Part shown: in pieces, positions 21,206 to 32,692 of the stretch | How the letters are laid out: each line of letters starts with the position of its first letter | Position numbering within the stretch: the first letter of the stretch is position 1 | NCBI GenBank assembly: GCA_001931905.2 | Contig: MSJI02000098.1 | Location: forward strand, 1 to 37,165 | Direction: 5' to 3' | From: Cladosporium sp. IMV 00045 | Taxonomy: Eukaryota; Ascomycota; Dothideomycetes; Cladosporiales; Cladosporiaceae | DNA length: 37,165 nt | Position numbers and translations under genes: made by a program | Notes under the pieces: generated by a model | The model's input: the letters and a program-made list of their open reading frames with translations, nothing else | Databases searched by the model: none | Told to the model about the DNA's origin: nothing

Positions 21206-21551
21206 GGTGGTGATGATTGAGTCTCCGCGGTGCAGTGCTGATCAATGGGGTGTTCAATGAGTGTGTTGGTTGTTTGAGGCGTTGTGGTTGCTGGGTTGTT
21301 TGAGAGTCTCCAATGATGTTTCTCCCTCCATGTGATTTTCCTGCGAACTTTACCTCACTCGTTCAGTCCTGGGGAGAGCTTGGGTGGACCCTGCCTGACG
21401 TAGTGCTTGCCCTGCCACCAGCCGCCTCTCGTCTCGCTCCATTAAGGTACAAACAATCCATACTATACACGCCCGGCGCGTCTTCCATCAAACAACAAGA
21501 CGTGGCGGCTTCTTGGACATAGAAGAAGAAGCTGTCATCTCATCTTCCATC
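21206..21551. promoter_or_regulatory. Bidirectional promoter, SR protein / metallophosphoesterase, copy 2
   Basis: A 346-bp counterpart of 12867-13209, highly conserved, including the uninterrupted match 21313-21404. A few substitutions cluster toward the phosphoesterase start. Confidence 0.55.
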
Positions 21552-23494
21552 ATGACATTCTCGCGTGCAGCTTTACTGCTGGCCTTCTCTCACGCTGCAT
21601 ATAGCAAGCAACCATCCGCACCTGATCCTATTAGCGCCCCTCTACGGGAGCTACCTTGGGGTCAGCTAAACTTCCTACACACAACAGGTAGGTAGACTCT
21701 ATTTGTGAAGCTCTCACTTTGGCTGATGAACGTCAAGACACTCATGGCTGGCACGGCGGACATCTCCAAGAGCCGCAGTACAGCGCGGACTGGGGAGACT
21801 ACATCAGCTTCGCGCATCACCTGCATAAGCGAGCCGACGAGGACGGATCGGATCTCCTCTTGATCGACACCGGCGACCGGGTCGAGGGCAATGGTCTCTA
21901 CGATGCCAGCAACCCCAAGGGTGAATACACATTTGACATCTTCAAGCATCAGCACATCGACGTGATCACCAGTGGCAATCACGAGCTGTACCTTGCCAAT
22001 TCCAGCAACAATGAATATTACAACACCGTGCCGAATTTCAAGCAGTCGTATATTGCATCGAATCTGGACATTCAAAATCCAAAGACTGGAGAGCTGGAGC
22101 CGCTGGCACCTCGATTTAGAAAGTTCACGACCAAGAACCAAGGCATCCGCATTGTCTCGTTTGGGTTTCTTTTCAACTTCCACGGCAATGCAAACAATAC
22201 CGTAGTCCAGCCAGTGCAAGAGACCATCGAAGAGCAATGGTTCCAGGATGCCATTCGGACCAAAGACGTAGACCTGTTCCTGGTCGCAGGTCATGTACCA
22301 GTCAGAAACAGTGAAGAGTACGACCTGATCTACAAAGCCATCAGGAATGTTCGATGGGACACGCCGATTGTCTTCTTCGGAGGTCACACCCACATCCGAG
22401 ACTACAGGAAATGGGAGAAGAAAGCGCAAGGGATTGAGAGCGGTCGTTACATGGAGACGATCGGTTTCATGTCCATGTCTGGACTGAGCTCGGAAAAGAA
22501 GGACGATGTCTCGGCGCAGAAATCGGGACTGAAGTATGAAAGGTTGTATCTTGACAACAACCTCTACTCGCTGCATCACCATTCTGGCAAAGACAATTCA
22601 AGCTTCACCACAGAGGCTGGCAAGAACGTCTCGGACGCCATTTCTCAAGCTCGCAACAAGCTCAACCTCGACCACGCATATGGTTGCGCACCGCAGGACT
22701 TCTGGCTGAGTCGCGCGCCATACCCATCCGACCAGAGTCTTCTCACTTGGATGGAGAAGAAGGTCATCCCAGACACATTTTCCGAGGGAGGCACACCCTC
22801 GATCGTGATCACAAACTCCGGAGCCCTTCGCTTCGACATCTTCAAAGGACCCTTCACAATCGACAGCACATTCCTCGTTTCGCCGTTCACAAGCGGCTTC
22901 CGCATGATCAAAGACGTGCCCTACAGCGCCGCAAGCCAAGTCCTCCAACTCCTCAACAACGAAGGGCCAATCCTACTCAAAGACCTCCTCGCCTTGCAGC
23001 AAGAAGGCATGCAAACAATGGGCTCGCACAGACTAGACGACCTAGCACCGCCCATCCCTCCTGTTAACCACGCAACTCTCATCAGCCAATCACCAAAAGA
23101 ACACACCCTGCACCGCTCAGAACAGCAAAACCCCCTCACCTTCCCCAACCCCACCAACCAACAAATCGACAACCCCGCCAAGATCCCCGGCTACACCACC
23201 ACCGACGACCTCGGCAGCTCCGGCGACGACACCCTCCACAGCGCGATCAAATTCTACACGGTGCCCAACTGCGTCGGCTCCAACGTCAACTTCGACCCCG
23301 CAGACAAAGAAAACGGCGCACCGGAGAAAATCGACCTCGTGTACAACGAGTTCGTGCAGGATTGGATCCTGCTCGCGCTGAGGTATCTTGGTGTGAAGTA
23401 TGAGAGGGAGGATACGGAGGGCGCGGCGGACGGGAAGACGATGACGAGGGTTATTAGTGATTGGGTGGGGGAGAATTGGGGGTGTGAGGGATGA
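21552..23494 (+). CDS. Secreted/vacuolar metallophosphoesterase, copy 2
   Basis: Exons 21552-21687 and 21738-23494 give 1893 nt and 630 residues, two fewer than copy 1. The intron is again 50 nt and differs from copy 1 at only about three bases. All metal motifs (DTHGW, DTGDRVEG, GNHE, AGHVP, GGHTH) and the 5'-nucleotidase-like C-terminal motif NSGALRFDIF are intact. The predicted signal peptide MTFSRAALLLAFSHAAYS is identical to copy 1. About two dozen substitutions separate the copies, clustered in the Pro/Asn-rich stretch after HTLHRSEQQ; a two-residue deletion lies after NFDPAD. Both copies look functional. Confidence 0.88.
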
Positions 23495-25405
23495 GTGAGA
23501 TGGGATTGAGGATAGGGGAGGTAGAGGATATTGTTTCGGGGATGTATGATGAGTTGCAGCATTTCAGCAATGACAAGTAGTGTACGCACCGAAGGCGTGA
23601 CCTTGCTTCCTTTTCCTTTCTTTCTATTGAGAAGCATCAGCTCAGTCGGTTTCAATTGGACGATACCGAACATAAGGCTGCACGCCTCATCGACCTGGCG
23701 CGTATTTGCGGTACTTTGAGCTCAAGGATCGAGTTTCTCGAAGCCTTTCGTGCGCACATACGATGGAACCACGACAGTGATTGATATGAAAGATCCAGAT
23801 GATCACGAAAACGCTCCTTGTGAGTTCGATCGTCCATGTTGAAATGTCACATTGCTCATTGGACATTGTCGAAAGGATACCGGTAGATCGTGTGGCATTG
23901 TACATACAGGCCTGCTCACATCAGATGCTCAGTCAGGCAATCGGAGTTCCGGGAATGGAAGGATAGAGGGGAAATTGGCCGATTCGATCCAAGAGAAGCA
24001 CGCTTCATTTCACATTCACATCCATCGAAATTCCAAGTTGAAGCAGACACCAAGAATGTTGATTCAAGAAAATTTCGACTCAAAAAGGCTCAACAACAGC
24101 TCTCCTCATATCCATCAACCTTCCTGGAGTCTGAAGCAAAACGCAGCCACTATCTCAAAGTAGGCTCAAAGGACAACACTCTGTGAGACCTTTCTTGTCG
24201 TCAGTAGTGGCATTACCACCACGATCAACAGACGCAGTAGGAGTCACATTCGGAGAGTTCGGTGTATGACCTCCATGATGGTCGAATATCTCGAAGCCGA
24301 TAGATCAAGCAACCGGAACAGCGGTATCGAGCTTGATGGTTTCGATGACCGTCATGCTGGGTCTAACTTTTCCGGAATAGATACTATGCCCATAAACGAT
24401 AGCTAAGATACCGTGGCTAGTTGATTCGAGAGCAACAGCCTACATATCTGTCTCAATCTGTCTACTCGGTGCATGATCATGATATAAAACATATTTACTG
24501 CACATGACATGTGATTCACCCGCCACAGACAGATTACGAGCAGCGAGTGCCTCAATTACGGCGAATATACCATTTGCCGCGAACATGCTGTAGTTGCTGA
24601 ATTCAGCTTCGTTCATCGCCTTCATGTGTTTTTGGCTGCGTTAACTGCGTTGGCTGCGTTGGCTGCTGGAGTCCGTTCAGCTTTCGAGCTAGGGGACTTG
24701 GATGGTAGGTTGGGTAGGTAGAGAAGGTACCGAATTGATCGGTTGGATTATTCGATATCATTACACGGTCGTCTTAACGATCAACCATTACTATAAATAT
24801 CAACAGTGGGCTGATAATAATAATGACAAGCCTAGGATCGACATAGTCTCGAGATACTTTCAGTCTCATCGCTCGACCGGCTAATTAGGGGATGATTGCA
24901 AGTGCAAGAGCCTGAGCATCCAGCTTTTCGCGACGTATGTACAGAGAGGTAATGAGGGTTTGAAGACGAGAAGAGCGAACGCAAGAGATCGGACGGGTTA
25001 AATCCCGTGGGAGAGACGAAAATGCTTCGCTTTCTTCAATTGCCGGCATGCTCGTTCTGACAAATTCCCACTTGAACATAATAAGCATTGTCGTTCCTCG
25101 TTTGGCAAATGTAATATAGAACAGCAACATGCTTCTGAAATTCAGGATTTCCAGGGTGTTTCCTGCGATGGCGAGATGAATAGGCACACATACGATGGAC
25201 GATGGATTTAGCTGTTTCATTTTCATTTTCGTGATTATCGAGAAGACTCCTCTCCTCTCTTCATGCTGTTGTTGTCCGTAGTTTCCAACCCAAGGAAGAA
25301 AAAAAATCATTCAAAGAGACATGATCCCAGCCATTTGCCGTTAAAGAAAACGCCATCCCCCCCACGCCCCAAACTCCCTCATCACCCAAAACACACCCAA
25401 CTCAC
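23495..25405. other. Convergent spacer, copy 2
   Basis: About 1.9 kb, longer than its 1.7-kb counterpart. Only islands align with 15159-16862. Contains three 9-bp GCGTTGGCT-type repeats (24638-24664). No supported gene. Confidence 0.5.
24638..24664. repeat. 9-bp tandem repeat, copy 2
   Basis: Three units (GCGTTAACT, then GCGTTGGCT twice) in the position equivalent to the four-unit array at 16052-16087. Confidence 0.65.
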
Positions 25406-25815
25406 TCACGCACCAGCAGCCTTAGTAGTGAAATCCGTCTCCAAATCGCTCGCCTTGCCAACCTCCTCACCGCCACAGTTACAAGCGTCCTGCGCGCGCT
25501 TGCCGCACGCGCAAGCCTCGCCGCTGCTCGGCGTGGTGTTCTCCTTGCTCGAGCGGCTGCAGGTGCATGAGCCTGCTGGGCGTTGATCTTGAAGAGTCAT
25601 GTCAGCATGCTGTGCAGGTCAACAAGGCAGGGAAGTGATGGGAACGTACTGCAGGAGCATCTAGCGCCGGACGTCTTGTTCTCGACCTGCGCCTTTTCGC
25701 ACGTGCAGTGCAGGGCGGGCTGCTGGCCGCAGGAGCATTTGGCTTCTTGGGCGCAGAGGCAGCCGCCGTCGCGGCGGCAGCAGGTGGAGGGGATGGCTGC
25801 AGTGGCGGAAGACAT
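25406..25815 (-). CDS. Cys-rich metallothionein-like protein, copy 2 (2 exons)
   Basis: Exons 25650-25815 and 25406-25587 give 348 nt and 115 residues, with exon lengths identical to copy 1. The intron 25588-25649 has a GTACGT donor, a GCTGAC-like branch and a CAAG acceptor. It is 62 nt and interrupts the frame, so splicing is needed. All 16 cysteines and all seven CxC pairs are conserved with copy 1; the two differences are Ile to Leu (inside the first CxC) and Ser to Val after EKAQ. The intron sequence is almost unrelated to that of copy 1 apart from the splice signals, while the exons are nearly identical. Metal binding is inferred from the CxC pattern only. Confidence 0.85.
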
Positions 25816-26310
25816 TGTTGTGTGTTTGATGAGGGTGTTTTGGTTGGTGTTGATGTGTGGATGTGTTGTCAATGAAGTTGGTTTTGTTGGTGAGTGGAAT
25901 GTGGGTTGATCGGATTTGATGAGTGCTGGAAAATGAAGACAAGAAAAGAAACCAAGGAAAACGAAACAAAGCCGGCTCTTTTATGTCTCTTTCCACGACG
26001 CAGATCTGATATTGAATGTATCAATCTAGGTCAGGTCGACGTAGCTGTTTGACCTTTGCGAAGCCTGTGATTGGCTGGCTTACATGAAAGGGGGTCCACT
26101 CTCGTGACTAGATGGCTTGTTCACTTGCGCTACTGGGGGAAACTAGGGCAGCTCGAAAGTTCTGCGGTGGTAAGCAGATATCGCTCGTGATCTTATTGGG
26201 TTTTCTGTAGGGATTGATGTCTTCCTGTCCTCAGTCGCTGATTAAGATCGTTCCCTATTGGAGGGATGACTGAATTGTTCGATCCACTTTCACTTCACAC
26301 GTTGTCATGA
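25816..26310 (-). promoter_or_regulatory. Conserved upstream region of Cys-rich gene, copy 2
   Basis: Carries the same elements as copy 1: CCAAT (complement of 26070-26074), the GGTCA...TGACC palindrome (26029-26054) and a TATA-like ACATAAAAG (complement of 25978-25986). They are spaced within a few bases of the copy 1 arrangement relative to the ATG. Confidence 0.5.
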
Positions 26311-26992
26311 GGCGTGAGAGCTTGTTTGCACGAGTCCACTCCATGACAAAGCGGAGGCGACGATGCTGTTGATAGACATCTAGCCAGAGCGAAGTGACAG
26401 ATATTCACAGAGCGTGTAAATTCGGCTACTACAATAACATCTACCCTGGTATCATCGTGAAGTACCCGATGCCTGTTTGCTGTCAGTCTCAGCCCTGCAA
26501 CCTCCCACCTATTGTACTCACCGCGCTCGCATCCGGCCGCCAGTCAACATCGATGACTTCCACGTAGACGGCTCGAGCTTGACACCACAGCCCTTCAAAA
26601 GCCTGGAGGAAACGATGCTCACGATCGCAGAGACTATGCTACCCGAATTTCGCAAGGAACGAGTACGTACATACATACATACATACATACATGTAGTACC
26701 AAGGTACCTAACACACGGCTTGACAAAGAGCAAGAGGACAGAAAGCAGCCGTCGACGGGATACATGTACATACCAACATGAATCCAGGAAACGAAAATCA
26801 AGAATCAAGAATCAGCGTAGACAGATTCACAAGAAAATGTATATAATTTACGACAACGACAACAATGCCAAAAATAAAAACAAGGGGATATCAAAACAAG
26901 CGCTTCCACCATCCGCATCCACATCTCTACCGTCTAAAAGCCTTCTCCATTGTACTCATTCACACCCCACATCTAGACTCTCTTCCATCCAT
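26311..26992. other. Spacer with FAS2 3' flank
   Basis: Counterpart of 17761-18493 with large differences. It contains a CATA microsatellite at 26670-26692. No supported gene; the very long plus-strand open frame beginning here is antisense to FAS2. Confidence 0.4.
26670..26692. repeat. CATA microsatellite
   Basis: Nearly six CATA units. The corresponding place in block 1 (about 18140-18160) has only a single CATACATG. Confidence 0.9.
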
Positions 26993-29900
26993 CTAAAAGG
27001 AAGAAATCGCCACAGCAATAACCTGCGCGTCGCTGTGCGAGATGCTCACCGTGGTATCCTTGACGCCGGCCTTAGTAGCGGCGGCCTTGGCTTCTCCGTG
27101 GAGCTGCAATCGAACATTAGCAAAAGTCTTCATGACGATTCGAGTACTTCAAGCAGAACTTACAACAACGCCCGGCGCGCCGGTCTCCAGGTTGACAATC
27201 TCGATCTCCGCCAGTGGCGCACCGGCACCCTTACTCTCGACTTTAAGACTCTTGAAAACGGCCTCCTTGGCGCTCCAGCGGCCCGTGAAAGAGGCCTGCG
27301 GGTTGGGCTGGGCGCGGCAGTAGCTGATCTCGGCGGGGGTGAAGTTCCTCTCGACGAAAGTGTCGTTGTGGATGTCGATGGCGTCGACGGACTCGATGTC
27401 CACGCCCGGGTTGGAGTTGGCCGACGCGTTGACCTTCATCAGACTCTCGACCATGTCCGTCGTGCTCTTGTCTTGCGGCTTGGTCGGGTTCTTCTTCGGG
27501 TAGAGGAGGGTGGAGGTCTTCTTGTCGTGGGCGACGCGGGCTTCCGGGTTGAGGAAGACGGAGCTCTGCTGCGCGTCCTCGTAGGGCGACTTGTCCTTGG
27601 CGCGGAAGAGGTTGTTGTTGATGAGACCGTCGTGGTAGTAGCGGTAGGTCTTCTTCTGGCGCGCCTCGACCTTGGTCTTGTAGGCTTGGAATTGCGCCTG
27701 GTCGAGCGTGGCGAAGAGGTACTTGGGGTGGATACCGATGGCCTGGGCGCCCTTCTGACCGAAACCGAAGGAGGTGACGGAGAAGGCTTTGACGCCGTCG
27801 GTTTGGATGGCCTGGTTGGGGTAGACGATGTAGTCGAACTTCTCCATGACCTTGTCGACGTTGTCGGCGTTGCGGTTGCCGGGGACGAGGCCGGAGTTGA
27901 GGACCTGCAGGGCGCCGTTGAACATGAACGCACCGGCGGCACCCTTGGGGTGACCGGTGAGGTACTTCTGGAAGATACCCATGAGCGCGTTGCCCTTCTT
28001 GCGGCCGAGGTGGTTCATCTGCTGGCAGAGCACATCGGACTCGTTCTTGTCGTTGGCGACGGTGGAGGTACCGTGGAAAGAAGCGACGTTCAGGTCGTCG
28101 ATGGTGAGGCCCCAGGTGGCGAGGGCGCCACGGAGAGGAGCGATCTTGGGGTCGGACTTCCAGAAGTTGTTGCCCAGGCTGTACAGGGCGTCCTTCTCCT
28201 GGCGTCTGGCCTCGCGCTCGATGTGAGCGGCGCGGTCCTCCATGTACTCGGTCTCGTCGAAAGCGCCGCCCTGCTGCTTCATGGCGGCAACCTCCTCCTG
28301 CAAGTACATGAGCTCCGACTCTTGCCAGTTCTTGATGTGCTTGCGGCGGAGGTCCAACTGCCTCTTGCGGTACTTGATGTCGAGCAGAGGCGAGGGGAAT
28401 TTGCCGGGGGTCTCGCGGGCAGTGGTGAGCACACCCTGGCCAGGAGCGGGGACGGAACGGCCGATCTTGTCGGTGGCAGTGGCGGTGAGACCAAGGATAC
28501 CGTAGATGGGGACACCCATGTCAAGGGCAAGCTTGGCGTCCATGATGACCTGCATACCGCAGCCCTGGGATTCCATGAAACCGTTACGGGTGGTGGTGGT
28601 AGGACGGGACATCTCAGCGGGAGTGCGGCCGTGGGCGAACTCGTCCTCGGCGTTGCTGGTGGCCTTCATGTTGGCGAACTCGTAAGAGCCCTCCTCCTGG
28701 AAGTCATCGAAACCACCGACGAAGCACATGCGGGCCTTGCCCTCGACAATGCAGTCGTAACCAATGTCGATAGACTCGACAGCAGTAGCGCAAGCACCGA
28801 CGGGAGTGCGGATGGGGCCGGTGGAAGACATCAGCAACATGTTGATCCAGGCACTCATAGTGTTGATGAAAGACTCCTGGAGAATGTCCTTCTGCAGGGG
28901 CCTGTCAAGGTAGCGGTCCTTGTACATGCCGCGCAGAGCGCTGGTACCACCAATACCGGAACCAATGCAGTTACCGACCTCGGAGATGTGGACGTACTTG
29001 TAGAACTCGTACGGGTCGGTGATACCGGAGGACAGCAGGGACTCGACGGTGGAGACAAGAACGTACAGGGTGACGGGGTCGACCTGGGAGATGATGTCGT
29101 CGGGAACACCGTAGAGCTTGGCGTTCCAGCCAGTGGGAACCTGACCAGCAACGAGGCGGTCGAAGCGAAGAGCCTTGGGGATGAGCAGAGTCGCGCCCTT
29201 CATGAGACGGACAGAGTACTCGCCAGACTCGAGCTCGAAGATCTCGACCTTCTCGCCGTGCTGGCGCTTGAACTCCTCGGCAGTCTCCTTGGAAGCCTCG
29301 AAGGGGTCGAGGTCCTCCTGGGTCTGGATCTCCTGCAGCAGCTCCTTCTTGTTCGGGTCGTAGCCGTTGAACAGTTCCGGCTCGATGAGGCGGATACCGG
29401 AGTGCTCGAGGATGTGCTTCTCGTACTTGGGCTTGACGTCCTTGTCCTCGACGGGCTCGCCGGTCTTGGAGTCGACCCAGCCGGAGTAGCTCTGGCCCTT
29501 GAGGGGACCGTTGTGGTTCTTGATGAGACCCATCATCCAGGCCATCTCGACGCAGCCCTCGAGAGAGAACTCGCCGTAGGCCTCCATCTCCCAGCGAGTT
29601 CTGGAGTTACCCCAAGGACCGACCTCAGCGAAACCAGTGACAACGACGACCTTCTCAAGGTCAACCATGCCCTTGAGGTTGGAGTTGAGCGGCTCAACCT
29701 CAGACTTCCAGTCGGGAAGCTTGGGGAAGTCGAACTTCATGTTGGCACGCTGCTGGACGTTGACAGTCTTGTACAGAGCCTCGCTGGCCTCGCCATTAAC
29801 AATCTTGTTCTCGACAGAGGTCTCGCGGGTGACAGCGCGGCGGATCTCAGAGGTCTCGGTGATGTCCTTGCGGAGCTTGGTCATGAGCTCCTTGAGGTTG

Positions 29901-32692
29901 GGCAGGAATTGAAGACCACCGTTCAGATCAGCGAAGACAGGCTCCTGCTGGCAGAGGTTGACGATGGACGGGGCCATCAGACCGAGCAGGTTGAAAGCCA
30001 TCTCCTGCTGGGAGAAGGTGCGCACACCGTACTTCTCAACGCCCTCAGCAACAATGTTGTTGCCACCCATGAGACCGGTGCCACGGGTCCAGCCGATGAC
30101 AGCACCACAGATGGTGAGGAAGTTGCCCCAGTTCTCGGAGTGCCAACGGTTGAAGAGGGTCTCAAGAGCGAGCTTGGACTCGGAGTAGAGACCGTCGTTG
30201 CCGAAGGTTCCGTGGTTGGGGGAGAGCGGGAGGATGACCTGAGCGGGCCTGGTCTCGAAGTTGCGAACGGCCTTCTGGGTCTTGACGTTTCCGAGCAGGC
30301 GGAGGAGGTTGGTAAGCATGATGCGGTGGGCAAGCTCAGACTTGCTGTCGATGCTGTCAATCTCACGACCGTTCTCGGGGATGGCAGCGAAGGGGACAAT
30401 GAAGTCAAGGTCCCAGCCGAGACCCTTCTTCTCGTCGTAGATCCACTCAACGAGAGCGTTGGTGTCCTGCTGGCTACCCTGGTTGAAGGGCGCAACAACG
30501 AGCTGCGAGCCCTTGGCACCGTAGCGGGTGTACATGGCCTGGTAGTACTCGGTGACGGAGCGAGAGAAGCGAGAGGTCGTGACAACAACCTTGGCACCAC
30601 CGCTGATCAGGCCCTGGAGGACCTCAGCACCGATGGAGCCAGCGCCAGCACCGGTCATGAGCACATTCTTGCCCAGGAAGGTGACACCAGCTCTGGCAGC
30701 CTCCTCGAGACCCTCGAGGTAGACGCCAGTTAGCTTCTTGCTGTACTCCCAGCCGTGCTCGTCCTTGCGCTTGAGGTGGAGGAAAGGAACAGTCTCGATC
30801 TTGCCCTGCTTGGTGGGGCCCTGAGCACGACCGGTAGTGCGAGCGCCCTTGAGAGCGCCGTTGGACTTGCCGTTCTCGGTGGGCATGATCTGACCCTCGT
30901 TCATGCCGAGAGAGCGGACAATGTTGCTGTACAGCTGCTTGATCTCAAGCTGGGAAGACTTGGAGACGCCGTGCTGCTGGCGAATGAGCTTGTAGACGCG
31001 CTGGAGGTCGTTCTGGACCTTGGTACGGTTGCCGTACTCGGAGATCTTGCCGCCCTCGGCCATCTCAGAAACGTAGTGCTCGAGCTTGCGAACACTGGCA
31101 CGAGGAGCCTCCTCGTAGTTCATATTGCCACGAGCGTCAATCTTGAGCTGAGGAGCGGTGGGGACGGCGACATCCTTGTAGACGGGAGACTCGTCAAGGA
31201 CATCTCTGCAGTTGTCGATGAGCTGCTCACCGAGCTCCTTCGCGAGCTTGTAGGTCTCGCCACGCTCGGTAGGGCAGTGGTCGATGTGGTACTGCATGAA
31301 GTCGAGCAGGGTGGGGTTGGCGCGGTTCATGATGAGAATGCAACGGCTGACAATCTCGCGGTCGACGGCCTTCAGGCGGCCAAAGATGATGTCGTAGTAC
31401 ATGGTGAGGGCATCCTGGCGTGCCCAGTTCCAGGAGGAATCGTAGACACGAGTCTTGAGCGAGCTGAAGGCAGGCTCAATACCAGCGGCGTAGAATTCGC
31501 CGTGCTCGGTGGTCCAGAGGTCGAGCTGAGCCTGCAGGGCGGCCTCGTTCTGCTTGCCGGTGATGGCAGCCTTGTCGCCAGCTCTGAGGTCCATTTTCAG
31601 GTAGCGTGCAAAGAGCTCGAGCTGCTGCTTGAACAGCGCCTTCTGGTCCTTGGTAAGAGCGTCAATGGCCGCCGGGTCCATCATCATACCGCCGGCGCCA
31701 GCGCCGCCGTCTCCAGCCGCAGGACCAGATGACAGGCTGATGCCTGCCTGTGCGGCGTACTTCTGGGTGATGTCGTCCAACCAAGCCTTGCCGTCGTTCT
31801 CGGAGCCGAGACGAGCTGCGGGCTCCATGGTCAGAGCAAGCAGCAGGACACCGTCTTGTCTGCCTGAGCCCAGACCCCATCTTGTCTCCAAGTGTTTTCT
31901 CACCGCAGTGATGTTGAAGCCACCAGGCATTTTTGATGAGACCATGCGAGCAATGAGGGAGGTGGACTGCTTGCCGAGCTGGCCATTGAAGGTGGTCTGC
32001 ATGGACGCTCCCAGCTCGTCCAGAGGAGTGTCCTCGGGCTTTTCAGGTGTAGAACCAAACTCTTTTCCAAGATCGCCGAGAATCTCATTCTGAAGGGTGG
32101 ATTTGCCTGGAAGAAAGGAGTCAGTTGCAATTCTTGATCTTGATGAATGGCATTCTGAGCCAAACTTACCGCCAACCAAGTCTTTGATGGCTTTGCTGAG
32201 AGGAATGTCGGTCAATGACTTCTTCAGCTTCTGGGCAACGAGTGTTCGGAGGATGTCGACAGCGCCGACGGGAGCATCTTCAACAGCAGCGGCAGGGCCA
32301 GCGCTGGGAGGTGGAGGAGCAGCGGCCGCAGCAGGAGCGGCGGCGGGAGCAGAGGCGGAGGGAGCAGAAGCACCAGCGGCGGGTGCGGGAGCGGCGGGCT
32401 CATCCTCAATGGGCTCGACGTCGTAGTAAATATCAGGGCCATCCTTCTTGTAGCACAGAACCTGACGCTGCACCGAGCGGGCGGCGTCGTAGGCTTCGTA
32501 TTTGGCGGCCAGGGTGCGCTTGGCCATGACACCGAGGGTGTCTGCGGGACCGACCTCGACTATGCGCTCGGTGGTCTTCTCACCGAGGATGACATCTTGG
32601 GTCTCGATCCATCTGACGGGCGAGGCGAATTGGTATGCCAGCAGTTCAACGAGCAGGGTGTGGGCGAGCTCTTGCTCGACTTCGGGACGCAT
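26993..32692 (-). CDS. fas2: Fatty acid synthase subunit alpha, complete (3 exons)
   Basis: Exons 32170-32692, 27164-32106 and 26993-27103 total 5577 nt and 1858 residues, the normal size. The start [20 protein letters not shown] is the conserved fungal N-terminus. After an Ala/Pro-rich linker comes the acyl carrier domain with [16 protein letters not shown]; Ser177 is the expected phosphopantetheine site. The ketoreductase has the [16 protein letters not shown] nucleotide-binding motif near 660. The ketoacyl synthase has [12 protein letters not shown] with catalytic Cys1280. The phosphopantetheinyl transferase domain (about 1735-1858) has [13 protein letters not shown] and ends VIAVAISSF. 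The alpha subunits form the central wheel of the cytosolic alpha6-beta6 synthase making palmitate/stearate. Intron 1 (32107-32169, 63 nt) is a stop-free multiple of three placed just before the ACP serine. Intron 2 (27104-27163) has a GTAAGT donor. FAS1 is divergent upstream. Confidence 0.97.

Larger units (their letters stand above)
19464..27931. repeat. Duplicated block, copy 2 (8.5 kb)
   Basis: Second copy of the 11131-19443 block in the same orientation. Its left edge starts abruptly in the profilin 3' flank after the gap, with no profilin gene; its right edge is continuous with a complete FAS2. Together the two blocks look like two overlapping versions of one locus, each missing what the other has. 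Confidence 0.95.

Noticed and set aside
26477..30733. A 1418-codon plus-strand open frame
   Set aside because: It lies antisense to FAS2 and consists of Val/Leu/Gly/Glu-rich sequence produced by the GC-rich third codon positions of FAS2. FAS2 itself has every domain motif in order.
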